A stretch of 64,000 bases of DNA from Azadirachta indica (taxonomy: Eukaryota; Streptophyta; Magnoliopsida; Sapindales; Meliaceae): the NCBI GenBank assembly GCA_022749755.1, contig CM040447.1, positions 9,604,087-9,668,086 on the forward strand, read 5' to 3'. Positions within the stretch are counted from its first letter, which is position 1. Each line of letters begins with the position of its first letter. The translations under genes and the position numbers were made by a program. Below the pieces are notes generated by a model. It did no database searches. It was given only the letters and a program-made list of their open reading frames with translations, and was not told the DNA's origin. Below, piece after piece: positions 12,180-25,047 of the stretch.

Positions 12180-12440
12180 GGTAAGTTTTCAGCAACTTTA
12201 CTAGAATAATTAATTAATTAAAATTAAGTGAAGAATGCTGGGATGTAACAAACAAACATTTCATTAATAAAATTAAGTAAAAAAGAGTTGATGTGTATGG
12301 ATTTGGATAACCCAATTTACCCTGTCTTCTCTTAAGCAATCTAGATGGATCACACATTGTAATATATATATATATTTCATTTTATTAATTAACTTAATTT
12401 AATATTGTTGTGACTTTGAAAAAGTTAAGTCTAGGAAATT
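12180..12440. repeat. Repeat block X, copy 1
   Basis: Similar over about 250 bp to 18911-19152. Shared stretches include aacatttcattaataa, aaagagttgat, taacccra and the closing 'gaaaaagtt'. It is noncoding and belongs to the same local duplication as block Y. Confidence 0.75.
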
Positions 12441-12596
12441 GAAAAAAGAGAAAATCTTCAAAAGATTTTTTGAGTTTTAATTAATTAGAAACAATAATTA
12501 ATTGCATTGCATGTATTTTAGACATTAGTGTCTCCACATGGCATGCACCAAATTACCTTCATTGCTTATGTTGTCTATTTGTTTGCCACGTTCTAT

Positions 12597-12615
12597 ACAC
12601 ACACACACACACACA
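12597..12615 (+). repeat. (AC)n microsatellite
   Basis: Uninterrupted AC units. Confidence 0.9.
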
Positions 12616-12659
12616 TCTTTACTCCTTCCTTTAATTTTTAAGCTTTTTAAATTTTTATT

Positions 12660-13235
12660 GGCATAATAATGTTTTGGTTACCGAACTTTGATGAAATAAC
12701 AAATTAGAATATAATTTACTTAATTTTAATAATTTAATACATACTCTTTATTTCAATTATTAACCTATTTTTAATAACACAAGTGAAAAATATGTCATAC
12801 ATTGCTAGTTTGGTTTATGAAATTCAAGTTTGTTTATATTTTGTGTCATAGTCATGTTGGGTTAAGTTCTTGGGTTTTAATGTTTTAAATTTTTAAATAT
12901 TTTTTAAGAATAATTAATTGATTAAAATTATTACAATATTATTAAATTTAATTTTTTATAATTATTACTATTTGTATTGTTAATTTTTTTAATCTTTAAA
13001 ATATTTTACTTAATTACAATTTGTACTTTCATGTTCACTCAAGCATTGTCCCACTGAATTTTTGTAAACTCGCATGTTGTATCGACCCACTACTTTTTAT
13101 ATCAAAATCATGTTGTAGTGCCCACTCCAACCATTTATTACGTCTATGTAGTAAGGATTAAATTATTAAAATTAAAAAATTATTTCTTAATAATGTTATT
13201 GTTGATAAAGTTCGGGATGAAAATATTATTATCAC
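12660..13235. mobile_element. Non-autonomous TIR element, MULE-like
   Basis: The left end ggcataataatgttttggtt pairs with the complement of the right end (gtgataataatattttcatc), continuing to 'gaactttg' on both sides. The flanks aatttttatt and attttctatt (from 13236) could be a worn 9-10 bp TSD. No coding region. The terminal sequence resembles the element at 14108-15041, so both probably belong to one family. Confidence 0.6.
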
Positions 13236-13589
13236 ATTTTCTATTGTTAAATAGTTTCATTTCCTGCGGTGTACTCGATCTACATAGCTGTAATCGCAAT
13301 GACCCAACTTCTATTGGCTTATTGTAAATATAACTCCCTTCTTTTTTCAATTATTCAATTATATGTATGCTTATAGAATTTGGGTTTATTTCTTTTTGAT
13401 ATTCCCTATACCTATATTTATTTAATAAAATTTAACTGTATCTCTAATTTTTAAAATATATATATATATGCGTATATAATAGTAATGTGTTAATAATTTT
13501 TTTTACTTTTCTAACATTATACTGATTTAATTTTAATTATATGAGAACTATATATTTTTAAATTTAAATAAAGGAGTCAAATAAATAAA

Positions 13590-13610
13590 ATATATATATA
13601 TATATATATA
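13590..13610 (+). repeat. (TA)n microsatellite
   Basis: Uninterrupted TA units. The surrounding 13245-13720 stretch shows nothing else I can support. Confidence 0.9.
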
Positions 13611-13724
13611 CATATAATAAGATTCGCTCTATTTTTGAATAAATTCTATAATTTCATGAAAATAATAACGTACATTTGTGGACGAGGGTGACAAAGAATT
13701 GTAAGAAATTATTAAAATTGTTGT

Positions 13725-15560
13725 AATGCAACTTTAACTTCAATTTATTTTTCCCCAATTTCAATTATAATTTTTAGTATGATACTTAAACATGGTAGAA
13801 CAAAAGTGACAGTTGTACAATTTGAAGTACGATTTGGCCTATAATATGTGACACATATTAAATGTTAAATTATAATGATGTCTAGGTTTTGGTGGTTGGT
13901 TGGCAAAAAGGCCTTCAAATCTATCTATAATAAGATTGTGTTGATAACAATTTGTTTCTTTAAAATAACTAAAGGGATTGTTTGGTGACCAGGTGGATAC
14001 TAATTAATATTTCAAACAATAATAGATACAAGTGTGATAAATAAATAGAAGTGGAGGGACATTATATGCAATTACATTAATTCATTAATTAATTAATTAT
14101 TCTTTAGAGGGGTAATAACATTTTGGTCCACGAACTTTGCTAAAACAATAAATATGGACTCAGTTCAAATCAGTCCTTGAGTTTGGCTGTTTTTCAGTCC
14201 AATGTAGGTTGTTATCATAAGTTTAGACATGAGTTGAGAAAAATGACATGAAATTTATAGATTTGGATTGACATTAATTGACATGATTATTAATTTATTA
14301 AGTTTATGTTACCAGTTTAATAATTAGATAGTGTTAGAACTTGACACAATTAATATATAAGTTTAAAATCTTAAATTATCATATTTTAAATAGAAATTAG
14401 TGTCAATTTTTTTATCAACTTACCCTCCTTTTTTTCTCTCTCTCTCTAATTAAATTCTTGATATATTCAAATTTTGATATAAACTTTATATATGTTATAT
14501 TTTTTTCTTTATATTATATATTATTTTAATGGGTAAACTCATATTTTATTAGGTAAATGAGTTCACCAACTAAAATTCATATTAATCAAATTAATTGGAT
14601 TAAATAGATCTTGTTGTGCCAACAAGTACTAAATTGATAAACAGATTGATTATGTGTGTCATAACACCTGTTTATTAATCAAGTTATATTCGTAATTTAA
14701 ACTTTTGACGTAATTAATAAATATATTATTTTTGAGTTAACACAAAATTTTTATTTTATGTTACTTGATAGGACATGAACAAAACCCGTATAATCAAATT
14801 ATTACCTTGACCTACTAGTAGAAATGATAAAAATTCTTCCAAGTATGAATGATCTAATCCATTCATCTTAATTATGACTGCTCTTTTGTCTATTGCCCAA
14901 CGCCTCTCGATTGGCCTATTACTTTTGGATGGAGCTTGCACTATTGCACTCGTCACTGCAAGTCGAAATTGTTGTAATTGAAAAAATTATATCTTGATTT
15001 GTTGTTTTGTAAAAATTTAAGGATGAAAATATTATTATCCCATTCTCTAGACATTAATATGCGAAGAAGAAGAAGGCTGCATATAATTTAGAAGATAATC
15101 TAAATAGATATGTTTAGCAATTAATAATGCATTTGTAGTTGTACAGTTAATGAAGAACATGTACATTGCTCCAAAAGGTACAGCAAACATAGGTTGACAC
15201 AATTATATGATCCATATGATCCCTAATATTAACATTAATATTAATATTAATTAAAGATTAATATGCATGTATGTATCAATAATCAATACATATTCAAATA
15301 TTTGCCGACTAAATGGCATGCAATTAATTATAATTAATTTGTCAGACAAATAAACTTTTAGATTTGATTCCACTATTCCAGCCTGAAAGGAAGATCACTT
15401 AGTTTCAGTTCTTATAACCTGCGCATTTATTTAATTTCTCAGCAGCAATTTTTTTTTTTTATTTTCTTAATTACTTTCTGAGGAAATAGTGAGGAAAGTT
15501 GATAGTGTTTTGCACAGTGTTGAAGCTTGAGGTTGCTTTTTCTAAGGGTTCAACTTGCGG
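13725..15560. repeat. Repeat block Y, copy 1 (interrupted)
   Basis: Two halves, about 13725-14107 and 15042-15560, match copies 2 (17158-18370) and 3 (20300-21180) in the same order. Marker strings include ggtggttggttggcaaaaag, gtggagggacattatatg, catgtatcaataatcaat and tttagatttgattccatt. The halves are separated here by a 934-bp TIR element that copies 2 and 3 lack. It is noncoding in all six frames. Confidence 0.85.
14108..15041. mobile_element. Non-autonomous MULE-like element inside block Y copy 1
   Basis: The left end aggggtaataacattttggt pairs with the complement of the right end (gggataataatattttcatc). The flanks attctttag (14099-14107) and attctctag (15042-15050) form an 8-of-9 TSD. 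Block Y copy 3 carries a single attcttta at the matching place with no insert, so it is an empty-site control. I see no transposase. Confidence 0.8.
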
Positions 15561-16234
15561 TCTTTATATAGTAATTTAAAATTACTTTTACATTCTGTAT
15601 TTTCAATTATTTTGTTACTAACTCTTTAATTTTTAGTTACAATTATTCATATTTTGTTACTTTTTTTTTATTTTTTAAGATGCAAATCACAAATTGTGAA
15701 TAACAGCAAAAATTTTGCAAAAATTTTTTAAAAATTGTAGTAAAAATATTAGCATGTTATATGATATCAAGAAAATGTTATATATACTACCTAAGTTTCA
15801 ATAAATACACACTTTATTCCTATTTGCTTTAAAAATATTTATGCAAATCTCTTAGTTTTATTCATAACTTTTTAGAAAAAAGAGTATTTTGATAATTTTT
15901 TTTAAAATGATTATAATTTACAAAAAATTATAGTAATTATTACAGAAAAATTAAGAAACTAGAAAAATTTTTAATAAAATGAGGTATGCGTGAAAATTTT
16001 TGAAATTAATAAAAGTAAAGTGGCAATTTGGCCAAATCTTAAAAGGTGCATAAGCCATTTTAGCATCGGTAACACTACAATAGTCTACCCTAGATCTTAA
16101 TATTAAATTTGAAGCATATAAACTCATTTTTAACTGAAGTAATTATAAGTGTAAAGAGATCTCCATTACCATATGAATTCATTTTCTAAATAAACATGTT
16201 ACTATGACTTTACTTTTAACATTAGTAGTTTAGG

Positions 16235-16271
<37 letters not shown>

Positions 16272-17157
16272 AAAAGGAACACTAATTTTTTATGTAATTT
16301 TTAGATCATTTGTAAACCATTAGATTATTTTTCTTTATAATTTTACATTGTTTTATTGAAATTTATATAATTTCTCATATTCATAACTTACCTCATAGCA
16401 TGCATAAATACAAATTTAAAAAAAAAAAAGAATTCCTTCATAATTTCTGTATTATAATATTCTTCAAAAAAACGGGTGTTTATATTTTATATGAAAAGAA
16501 CATCTATTAAAGGTGTCTTATGAAATAGACACATTCTTTGAATTAAATTTTGAAAAGAAATCATTTGTTATGGTGTTGTTTCAATTTCAAATAATGTTAG
16601 TTCATTTTGAACTTTCATTCAAATTCAAACTTAATCTAATGACTATATTAAAGAGTTGTTTACAAAGAGATATGTCATAAATGAAAGAGCGGTGTAACAA
16701 AATTTATTAAATATTGTATATGTATTATTTATTTGATTAGAAATTAATCATATTTTATTTAGCTATATTTACTTAACATGAGTTTAATTGAATGAGTAAG
16801 ACTATCAGAATAATGCATGAAGAACTCTCATTTTTAATATTGGGAATAGAGAAATGCTTAAATCAATATGTGGGTATAAAACATTATTGCTAAAAAATTA
16901 TTCTTATGATTAATTCTTCAAAATTTATACGTGCACATATGATAACATTTTATTGATAATTTTTTAAATTTTGGCATTGCATTTATTCTATTTTAATTGT
17001 ATCTAAACTTGACTTAAAATGTATGGATGAATTTAACTATATATTCAGTATAAAATAAAGATGAGTCAAGTTCTAATGTAATTGGTTCACTTTTATATAA
17101 TTAATTTCTAAAATGTCGTGAAAGTAATCGCAAACGAATGTCAAAAGAGATTTGAAC
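15561..17157. other. AT-rich noncoding spacer
   Basis: No coding region, RNA gene or terminal repeat that I can support. It contains one (TA)n run at 16240-16268. Confidence 0.55.
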
Positions 17158-18370
17158 ATTCAACTTTATTTTAACTTCAAGTTCTATTTCCCAATTTCAA
17201 TCATAAATTTTAGTATGATATATGGTAAAACAAAAGTGGTAGTTGTATTAAAGTGGGATTTGGCCTATAATATGTGACACTTATTAAATTGTAAATTATA
17301 ATGATGTCTGGTTTTTGGTGGTTTGTTGGCAAAAAGGCCTTCAAATTATAAATTATAATAAGATTATGTTAATAACATTTTCTTTCTTTTTTTTACTTTT
17401 GGAAAGAATTTGTTTCTTTAAAATAATAGATACAATTTGTTTCTTTAAAACAACTACAGGGATTGTTCGGTTACTAGCTGGATGTAATATTTCAAAACGA
17501 TAATAGATACAAATGTGATAAATAAATAAAGGTGGAGGGACATTATATGTAATTGCATTAATTAATTAATTAATTAATGAAAGAAAAGAATTAGCAATAT
17601 CATATTTTTACACATATTTTTATATTTATTTATAAATCGTTAAATGTATGTACTTATAATAGTTGAAATTGAATATAATATATGTATTAATTATATATTA
17701 ATTACATGTGTTAGATTCATTTTCAATTGTTAGAAGTATATAAATCAACGATTTATAAATAATATAAATATGTATCTAAAAATATGAGACTATAGATGTG
17801 TCTCTGTTAATCAATTAATTAAGTATATTTTACATTTTAATACAAGTAAGATGGATGCATGTACATGGTTAGAAGGCAATCTAAAGTACATTATATATAT
17901 GTTTAATAATTCTTAAAGCAATGCATGTGTAGTACATGCAATTACTGAAGGACATATATGGTGCGCCAATTATGATTGTGTACAAATAATTGTAAACAAT
18001 TTTTGATCCATATATATGATCCCTAATATTATTATTAATATTAATTAGAGATTAATCTGAATGCATGTATCAATAATCAATGTATATTAAAGTATTTGCC
18101 GACTAAAGGGCGTGCAATTAATTATAATTAATTTGTTAGACAAATAAACTTTTAGATTTGATTCCATTCCAGCCTAAAAGGAAGGATCAGTTCGTTTCGT
18201 TCATATAATCTGTGCATTTATTTATCTAATTTATCGGCAGCAATTTTCTTTCTTATTTTCTTAATTACTTTCTCAGGAAATGGTGAGCAAATTTGATAGT
18301 GTTTTGCACATTGTTGAAGTTCGGTGCGTGATTTTTTTAAGGGTTTAATTTACAGCCTTTAGTATTTTAA
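17158..18370. repeat. Repeat block Y, copy 2
   Basis: Aligns with copy 1 throughout, for example tttggcctataatatgtgac, gtggagggacattatatg and ataaacttttagatttgatt. It is interrupted at about 17590-17812 by a palindromic MITE absent from copies 1 and 3. Noncoding. Confidence 0.85.
17590..17812. mobile_element. Palindromic MITE inside block Y copy 2
   Basis: The left part tcatatttttacacatattt followed by 'tataaatcgtt' is inverted at the right end (aacgatttataaat...taaaaatatgaga). It is related to the copies at 8145, 19405 and 19690. TSD not resolved. Confidence 0.65.
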
Positions 18371-18910
18371 TAGAGCAACAGAAAAACAAATAAGAATTAC
18401 TTGATAGATCTTAGGGTCATGAGAGGGTAAGTTAATTATATTTTTCTTGTTAAAAAGTATACTTGGAATGGTTTGAACATGTTTAACGTTTTTAGACTAT
18501 TTCAAATTTTAATAATAATAAAGAGCAAAAATCACATCTTTAAGAAATTAATTGGTAAAATTTTTTATTTTTATCTAAAATTTTTAAAAAATAAAAATAT
18601 GATTAACATGAATTCTTCTTCAATTAATAATAAAAATATATCTATCCTCCTTTATAAATTAGAATTTTGTAACATTCGCATGCAAATATATATTTTAAAG
18701 AGCTTCGATTTCATGGACATTAAACTTCTTTTGAAATTGTAATATTTTTACTATATTTTAAAAATAAAAATATTTAACAATATTAATTTTAATAAAATCT
18801 ATTCAAATTTTTTAATGAAAATTTGACATTTATAATTTTCTTCCCATTGCAGCCATGAATTGAGTTTAGCTTGAATTGATTAGGAAATAATATTACTTAA
18901 ATTTTTTTTT
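18371..18910. other. AT-rich noncoding spacer
   Basis: An open frame of 89 codons lies here, but it is almost pure Asn/Lys/Ile/Leu from AT-rich sequence and shows no family motif, so I do not call it a gene. Confidence 0.55.
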
Positions 18911-19152
18911 TATGCCAACTTTTTAGCAACTTGACTAAAATAATTTAAAGTTGAAGTATGCTGGGGTGTTACAAGCAAACATTTCATTAATAAGAAAAAT
19001 AAAATAATTTTAAAAAGAGTTGATCTGTGTTGGGTTTGGTTAACCCGATTGCCCCTATCTTTCACTTGAAGAATAATGTAGGTTGATCATACATTATTAT
19101 ATATATTATATCAACTTAATTTAATATGTTGTGTGTTTGAAAAAGTTGAGGC
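18911..19152. repeat. Repeat block X, copy 2
   Basis: Partner of 12180-12440. Confidence 0.75.
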
Positions 19153-19404
19153 TACTAACGTTGGGTTGTGGTAGACTTTCTCTAAATTAGGGATAAATTT
19201 TATCTAAATAATAGATTTTCTGAGTTTAAATTTTAATTGATTGATATGTGGTAGATTTTTCTTGAAATAGGAACAAATATTACTAAAATCTTTACTCAAA
19301 TTGGTAAATTTTATTTATTTATCGATAAATTATATAAGTAATTGTATAATATTAAAAAGAGAAGTTGGGGTTAGAAATTGAAAAAAGAAAAAAAAAATCA
19401 ATAG

Positions 19405-19628
19405 CCTTACTATTTTATACATATTTTTACATTATTTATAAACAGTTAGATTTAAATATATTCAATAATTGAGATTAAATCTCACATGTGCATTAATTAT
19501 AATGTTTTAATTATATATTAATTATATGGTTAAATTCAATTTTAACATTAAATACGCTTATATTCAACGATTTACAAAATAATATAAAGATATATATATA
19601 ATATAATAAGATTGTTGATCCGTCATAT
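19405..19628. mobile_element. Palindromic MITE, family member
   Basis: Starts ttttatacatatttttacat and ends with the inverted equivalent (cgatttacaaaataatataa). It contains the shared core attgagattaaatct. The outermost bases are uncertain. Confidence 0.55.
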
Positions 19629-19689
19629 ATATATATATGTGTATGTGTGTGTGTATAGATATATATATATATACATATATGTATATGTG

Positions 19690-19915
19690 TGTATAGAACT
19701 ATGTCAACTTTATATTTTTATATCAATTGTTGACCGTTGGATTTAAATACTTCCAATAATTGAGATTAAACTAATACATGTAATTAGTATATAATTAATG
19801 TATCATAATTAATATATATATTATATTTAATATTAACCGTCAAAGGTGCATAAATCCAATAGTTTCTAAAATAGTATAAGAATATATGTAAAAATATAGA
19901 GTTGATCCATCTCAT
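19690..19915. mobile_element. Palindromic MITE, family member in TA-rich DNA
   Basis: Its halves are inverted (tatcaattgttgaccgttgg against the complement of ccaatagtttctaaaatagt), with the shared core attgagattaaac. TA-rich tracts lie on both sides (19620-19690 and 19915-19945). Confidence 0.6.
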
Positions 19916-19944
19916 ATATATATATATAAATATATATATATATA

Positions 19945-20290
19945 TGTATAAGATGGATCAATTCTATATTTTCACACATATTCTTGCACTATTTTAAGAA
20001 CTATTGATTTAAGCACCTTTTTAGGGGCAGGATCAATGACTCCTTTTTAATCACATCTTATGATTGAGATTATATCTAATTATGTAATTAATACATAAAT
20101 AATATTTATATCAGATACAATCTCAACTGTTAAATATGTTTAAATACAACGATCTACATTTGATGTAAAAATTTTTATACATATGATTAAATCCTTTATG
20201 AACCATTGCATTTATAAATTTTTAATGATTGAGATTCAATTTGATAGATGTAATTAATATATAATTAATACATCATAATTAGTATATATT
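19945..20290. mobile_element. Overlapping MITE fragments
   Basis: A partial copy beginning gatggatcaattctatattt (about 19953) runs into a second copy starting ggggcaggatcaatgactcc (about 20022). The latter matches the 8145 MITE end (gggcaggatcaacagctc). The right ends are worn, so boundaries are approximate. Confidence 0.5.
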
Positions 20291-20299
20291 ATTTTTTCC

Positions 20300-21180
20300 T
20301 AATAATAATCATTTTATTAGGATATATGATACTTATACATGGAAAACAAAAGTGATAGTTGTCAAATCTTAAAGTAAGATTTTTGCTTATAATATGACCC
20401 ATATTAAATAATAAATTATAATGTTGTCTAAGTTTTGGTGGTTGGTTGGTAAACGGGCCTTCAAATCTATCTATAACTGAAAAAGATTCTATACACAACA
20501 ATTTTTTTTTAATAAAAAATAAAGACATTGTTTGGTTCCCATGTGGATGCTAATTAATGAACAATAATAGATTACAAAAATTTGTAAATAAATGAAAGTG
20601 GAGGGACATTATATGCAAATTACATTAATTAATTAAGTATTCTTTATATATTGATATGAACAAGAAGGCTGCATATGATTAGAAGATAATCTAAATATAT
20701 ATGTTTAATAATTAATAATTAATAATGCATGTGTAGTACTACAATTAATAAAGGACATGTACATTGCTTTACACCGTACAAAAAAATTGTACACAATTAT
20801 TTGATCCATATGTTTCACAATATTAATTTTAAAATTAATGTTAATGCCAATATTAATTGGAGATTAATATGTATGATGCATGTATCAATAATCAATGTTT
20901 AATAAAATATTTGCCAATTAATTTGTCAGAAAACTTTAGATTTGATTCCATTCCAGCCTGGTAGAAGAGCTCAATTAGTGTCAATTCTTATAATCTATTA
21001 ATTTGTTTTCTCAGCAGCCCTTTTTCTTTTTCTTAATTATTTTCTGGGAAAATGGTCAGGAAAATTGATTTTTTCTTTTCTTTGTTCGGGACATTGTTGA
21101 TGTTTGAAGTTTGCTTTTTGGGAACATTAAGGGTTTGATTTACAGCCTTTGGTAATTTAATATACATAGCAAGAGAAAAA
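20300..21180. repeat. Repeat block Y, copy 3
   Basis: The shortest copy, without the inserts found in copies 1 and 2. It shares tttggtggttggttggtaaa, gtggagggacattatatgc, gaaggctgcatatgattaga and atttgattccattccagcct. It ends at an A/T-rich junction. Confidence 0.85.
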
Positions 21181-21370
21181 AGGAAACAAGTGATTCAAAA
21201 AAACTTACTGGATTAGATCTTCTCAATTTTTTCATTATAGTTTAATCTTTTGTTATAGATTTTTAATTTTTAGTTAATTTTTTTTTTATATTCGATCTTT
21301 CAGATATAACTCATAAAAGGTGAGAAAAAAAATTTCTTAGTAAGACCTTATCAATTTTTTCATTGCAGTT
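21181..21370. repeat. Short local repeat
   Basis: A motif 'gatctt..tcaattttttcattatagtt' recurs near 21225, 21345 and 22150, the last two on either side of the putative TIR element at 21371-22090. Function unknown. Confidence 0.45.
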
Positions 21371-22090
21371 TTAGGGGTTATTTTTTTTGCTAACTAAAGT
21401 CTGAATATAACTATTTAGATGTTTCAGAATTATTTATTTTTTAATTTATATATGAATATTTGTTAAAAATATTTGAATATAATTAAATTAAACATTTTGA
21501 TTTAAATATGAATAAGTAAATATTTGAATAATTTAATATTTTTATTTTTAAAAAATGTTTCTATTTATATTAATTTATTTATTAACAAAATTAAGACTCC
21601 AATTAACTACTTTTTGCATATATCTTTTTTATTGTAAGTCTCCTTTTTACTTGTTTTCTTAATTCTCTTATTTTATAATTTAATTATTATAACAAATTTG
21701 TATATTTATATAATTATAAATGTATTACAATATAACTTTTTTTTTAATTTTTATTAATCTTTATATCAGCGTTTAGAAATTATTTTTTTAAAAAATCATA
21801 TATCAAATAAATAAATAAATAAATATATATATATTAATATATTAATTTTTTATCTACTATTATCTTAATATAATCAAAATTATTATAAATATAAGTATAT
21901 TATTTAAAGTAGTATGTATATTCAAATATTAATTTTCAAACTTTTTTATTTTTTCAAAACAAGCAATTTAATACTTATTTTAAAATATTTTAAAATAAAA
22001 AATAAATATATCATTCAGGTTTAAATTTTAGTTAGATTCAGATTTTAGTCATATTCAATGTTCCAAAAAACAAAAAAAAAACAAATGTTA
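21371..22090. mobile_element. Probable TIR element (hAT-like MITE), weakly supported
   Basis: The left end (ggggttattttttttgctaa, then 'ctgaatataac') is loosely inverted near 22020-22090, where the complement reads 'gactaaaatctgaat'. AT-rich interior without coding potential. TSD not found. Confidence 0.35.
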
Positions 22091-24700
22091 CCTCAATCTT
22101 TTGTTTTAGATTTTTAATCTTTCAGTTAAAAATTATTTGATCAGATCTTTTCAATTTTTTTATTGCAGTTTTAAACTTTTGTTATAGACTTTTAATTTTT
22201 AGTCATAAAATTTAATTTTTTTTACTCTATCTATTAATCTTTCATATATAACATGTAAAATAGTTAATATTAAGTTTAACCCACCATCATAATAGGTTTA
22301 AATGCAATTTACTAATTCAGTTTATGCAACTCAGTTAATTTCTTTCATAAAAAAAATTTTCAATTAATAAATTCTATTTACTAAGAAAATTTCTATATAT
22401 AGAGTTTTTAACAAAAGTTAATTAATTATTTTATTGTTATAAATAAGTTTTAAATAACTTTGTAATTATTTAAATTAAAAACTTAAATTTTAAATTTTTT
22501 TAGTGCCAATTAAATGAAAAAAATATAAAAAAATTCATAATATTAAAAAAATCTGTTTTTTGGGCTACAATCAAACCTACACCAAGCATTGGAAAATAAA
22601 ATAACTTTGAAATGTAAAATTTTATTAGACACCTTGGAACACAAACCCAGCCCGTTATGCATATGGGCTACACTGGGCCGGATACAGAGCCCATCACAAT
22701 ACCATATGCTCAGTTTATTAAAGACCTTAAAAAACAAACGAGTTTATGACTGAATTAACCATAAAGTGTTTTATAGCTCGTTTATTATTGTTGTTCGAGA
22801 GATTAAAACAATATTGAATAGCTAAAATTTATTTTAAGTGTTAAGTATATATTTTTATTTTTTTTATAATTTTTTTTACTCTACAACATATTTTCAAAAG
22901 TAGGAAAGAATTGCTTTTTAAAATTTAATTTTAAAAATTAAATTTATCTTTATATATAAAGTCTCAAATATATCCCTATATAAAAAATGCAAACACAATA
23001 TTAACCTTAAACTAAATTTTTTGAGTCTAACTATTTAAATAATCTTTTTAATAACAATTTTATTATTTGAAAACAAAATTTCTTTTTTCAATACCCATTA
23101 CCGCACAACAAAATTCATTACTTCATTATTTATTTATGAATATAAAATTAAATAATTTGTATATAAAATGAAACTGAAAATAAATTTATTATATAAGTTT
23201 ATATGTTGAGGAAAAATACTAACAAATAGACAAATGTTATGTATAAATAATATTAATTCAATACGATGTCTATTTTAATCATTTATTTATCTCAATACTT
23301 TAATAGCAAAATTTACCAAATGTAAATATATATATATATGTAACTTTGAAAACTCACAAAAGTTATAAATAAAGAATTTATCAAACATTCAACTGATTAT
23401 CTTTAAAATTGATTATTTCAACATACTAAAAATAATTTATTTTATAATACATGGCAATCGCAAATTAAATCTTTGATAAGTTGATTTACGATTATTACAG
23501 TTAAATCATTGATTTCATTAAATAATTTTTTACGAAATCTATAACTCATAGTTTTGGTAAAAAAAAAAAAAAACAAAACAAATACTTGATGGCATATATC
23601 TAAAAAAATTGTGATTTTTGGTTGGTGAAATTAAAGCATGCAATTTTTGAGTCATGATCGTTATACCCAATTGCAAAGCTTAGTACTAAAAGCAAATACT
23701 TACAATATATGCTTCATTTAGTATTAAAGTGCAACGGTTTTAAAATCATAATTATTATAAGATGAAAACATTAAGTATTAATAATAATAAAAAAAGTGAA
23801 TTTTACTTAATATTCATAATATGTTTAGTTTTATTTTCAAAACACAACAAAAAAATATTATTACAAACAATGCTTCAATAAAGAATATAAAATAATAAGA
23901 TAAAAGTATTGGTTATCAAATATTAGTAAAAAAAAATAAATTTCATTAAAAATTAATATTACCAAATACTTCTAGTTTTATTTTCAGAGAACAATAGAAA
24001 CATCAATATGACATAAAGCTTCAATTGAAGAAAACAAACGAGGCATTTTGTTAATTTTTAGGAATATAAAAAGAAAATTAAATGGTTGAAGCAATTATAG
24101 ATTTTCACTCTTTGCCTTTTTTTTTTCGTTGTTGCTTTTGATGTAGTAAAGCTAAAATCTTGTATAAGATACACTCGATAAGCTAAGTATATAAATTCTT
24201 TCGTTGCTTTTTATGTAAAATTATGTTTCCCATAACACTTTAAAATCCCCTAGCTTTTGAGAAATATTCATATACTCTCTTAACATAATGTTTGTTAATA
24301 TTATAAGTAATTTTTTAAAGGATACTCTGTATATTATATTTCAACCACTTGTAAGTGTAGTAATATTTTGACATATGCACAACAAATAAGAAGAAATATA
24401 ATAACATATTATATTTTAAATTGAGTGCGTTTACAAAATAAGAAATTAATTCCATCACTAAATGTTACATTATTTGAAATTTAAACTTATGCATAAAGTA
24501 TTATTACAAAAACAATTTTATTATTGTAAAGTTAAACAAGATTTTCACATAATAGTAAAAATTTTTTTGTGTGGACTGTGTGGAGTGAACACATTCATTT
24601 AAACTATATAGTGTGAACTCTTTTTAGAGTAACTTGAGTGGCCTATAAACTTAACGCTCTTAAACTATCTCAAATTCAAGTTATTATACAAAATAAAAGT
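22091..24700. other. AT-rich intergenic DNA
   Basis: Very AT-rich. The exception is about 22555-22740, which is GC-richer and carries TGGGCC/GGGCCG-type motifs but no open frame with a recognisable product. I see no gene. Confidence 0.5.
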
Positions 24701-25047
24701 AGGCTTGAGCAAAACACTCAAACCATAATGAATCGAACTATTTAGTTTGATTTGGTTTAATTATCATATCCTTCGATTTAATTTGGATAAAATATCATAT
24801 AAACACATATTTTATAAAATATAATTAATTAAAATTTTTATATAACATTACATAAGTACACAAAAATAGGGGATATTATTATAAATTTTTCTAATTTCTA
24901 AAAATGAAGGGATTTATATAAAAATATTACAAAAAAATTTGAAGAATAGAAGACCTTTGCTAGAACCAAAATGAAACTGAATTGTAGAACTGAACTATGG
25001 AACTACAATAGTTCGGCTCCATTCAATTCGGTTCCGTAATTCGATTA
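24701..25047. repeat. Foldback element, left part (split by the retrotransposon)
   Basis: Starts aggcttgagcaaaacactca and carries degenerate 'gaatcgaact...tttgatttggttt' and 'ttcggttccg' runs. The partner part lies at 32389-32483 and ends cctaagctta. This 'gcttgggc...gcccaagc' type of end with gaaccgaat-like interior is a common plant repeat. Boundaries are approximate. Confidence 0.5.

Noticed and set aside
18473..18742. 89-codon open frame in AT-rich spacer
   Set aside because: Composition is Asn/Lys/Ile/Leu only, as expected by chance in AT-rich DNA, with no motif or start context.
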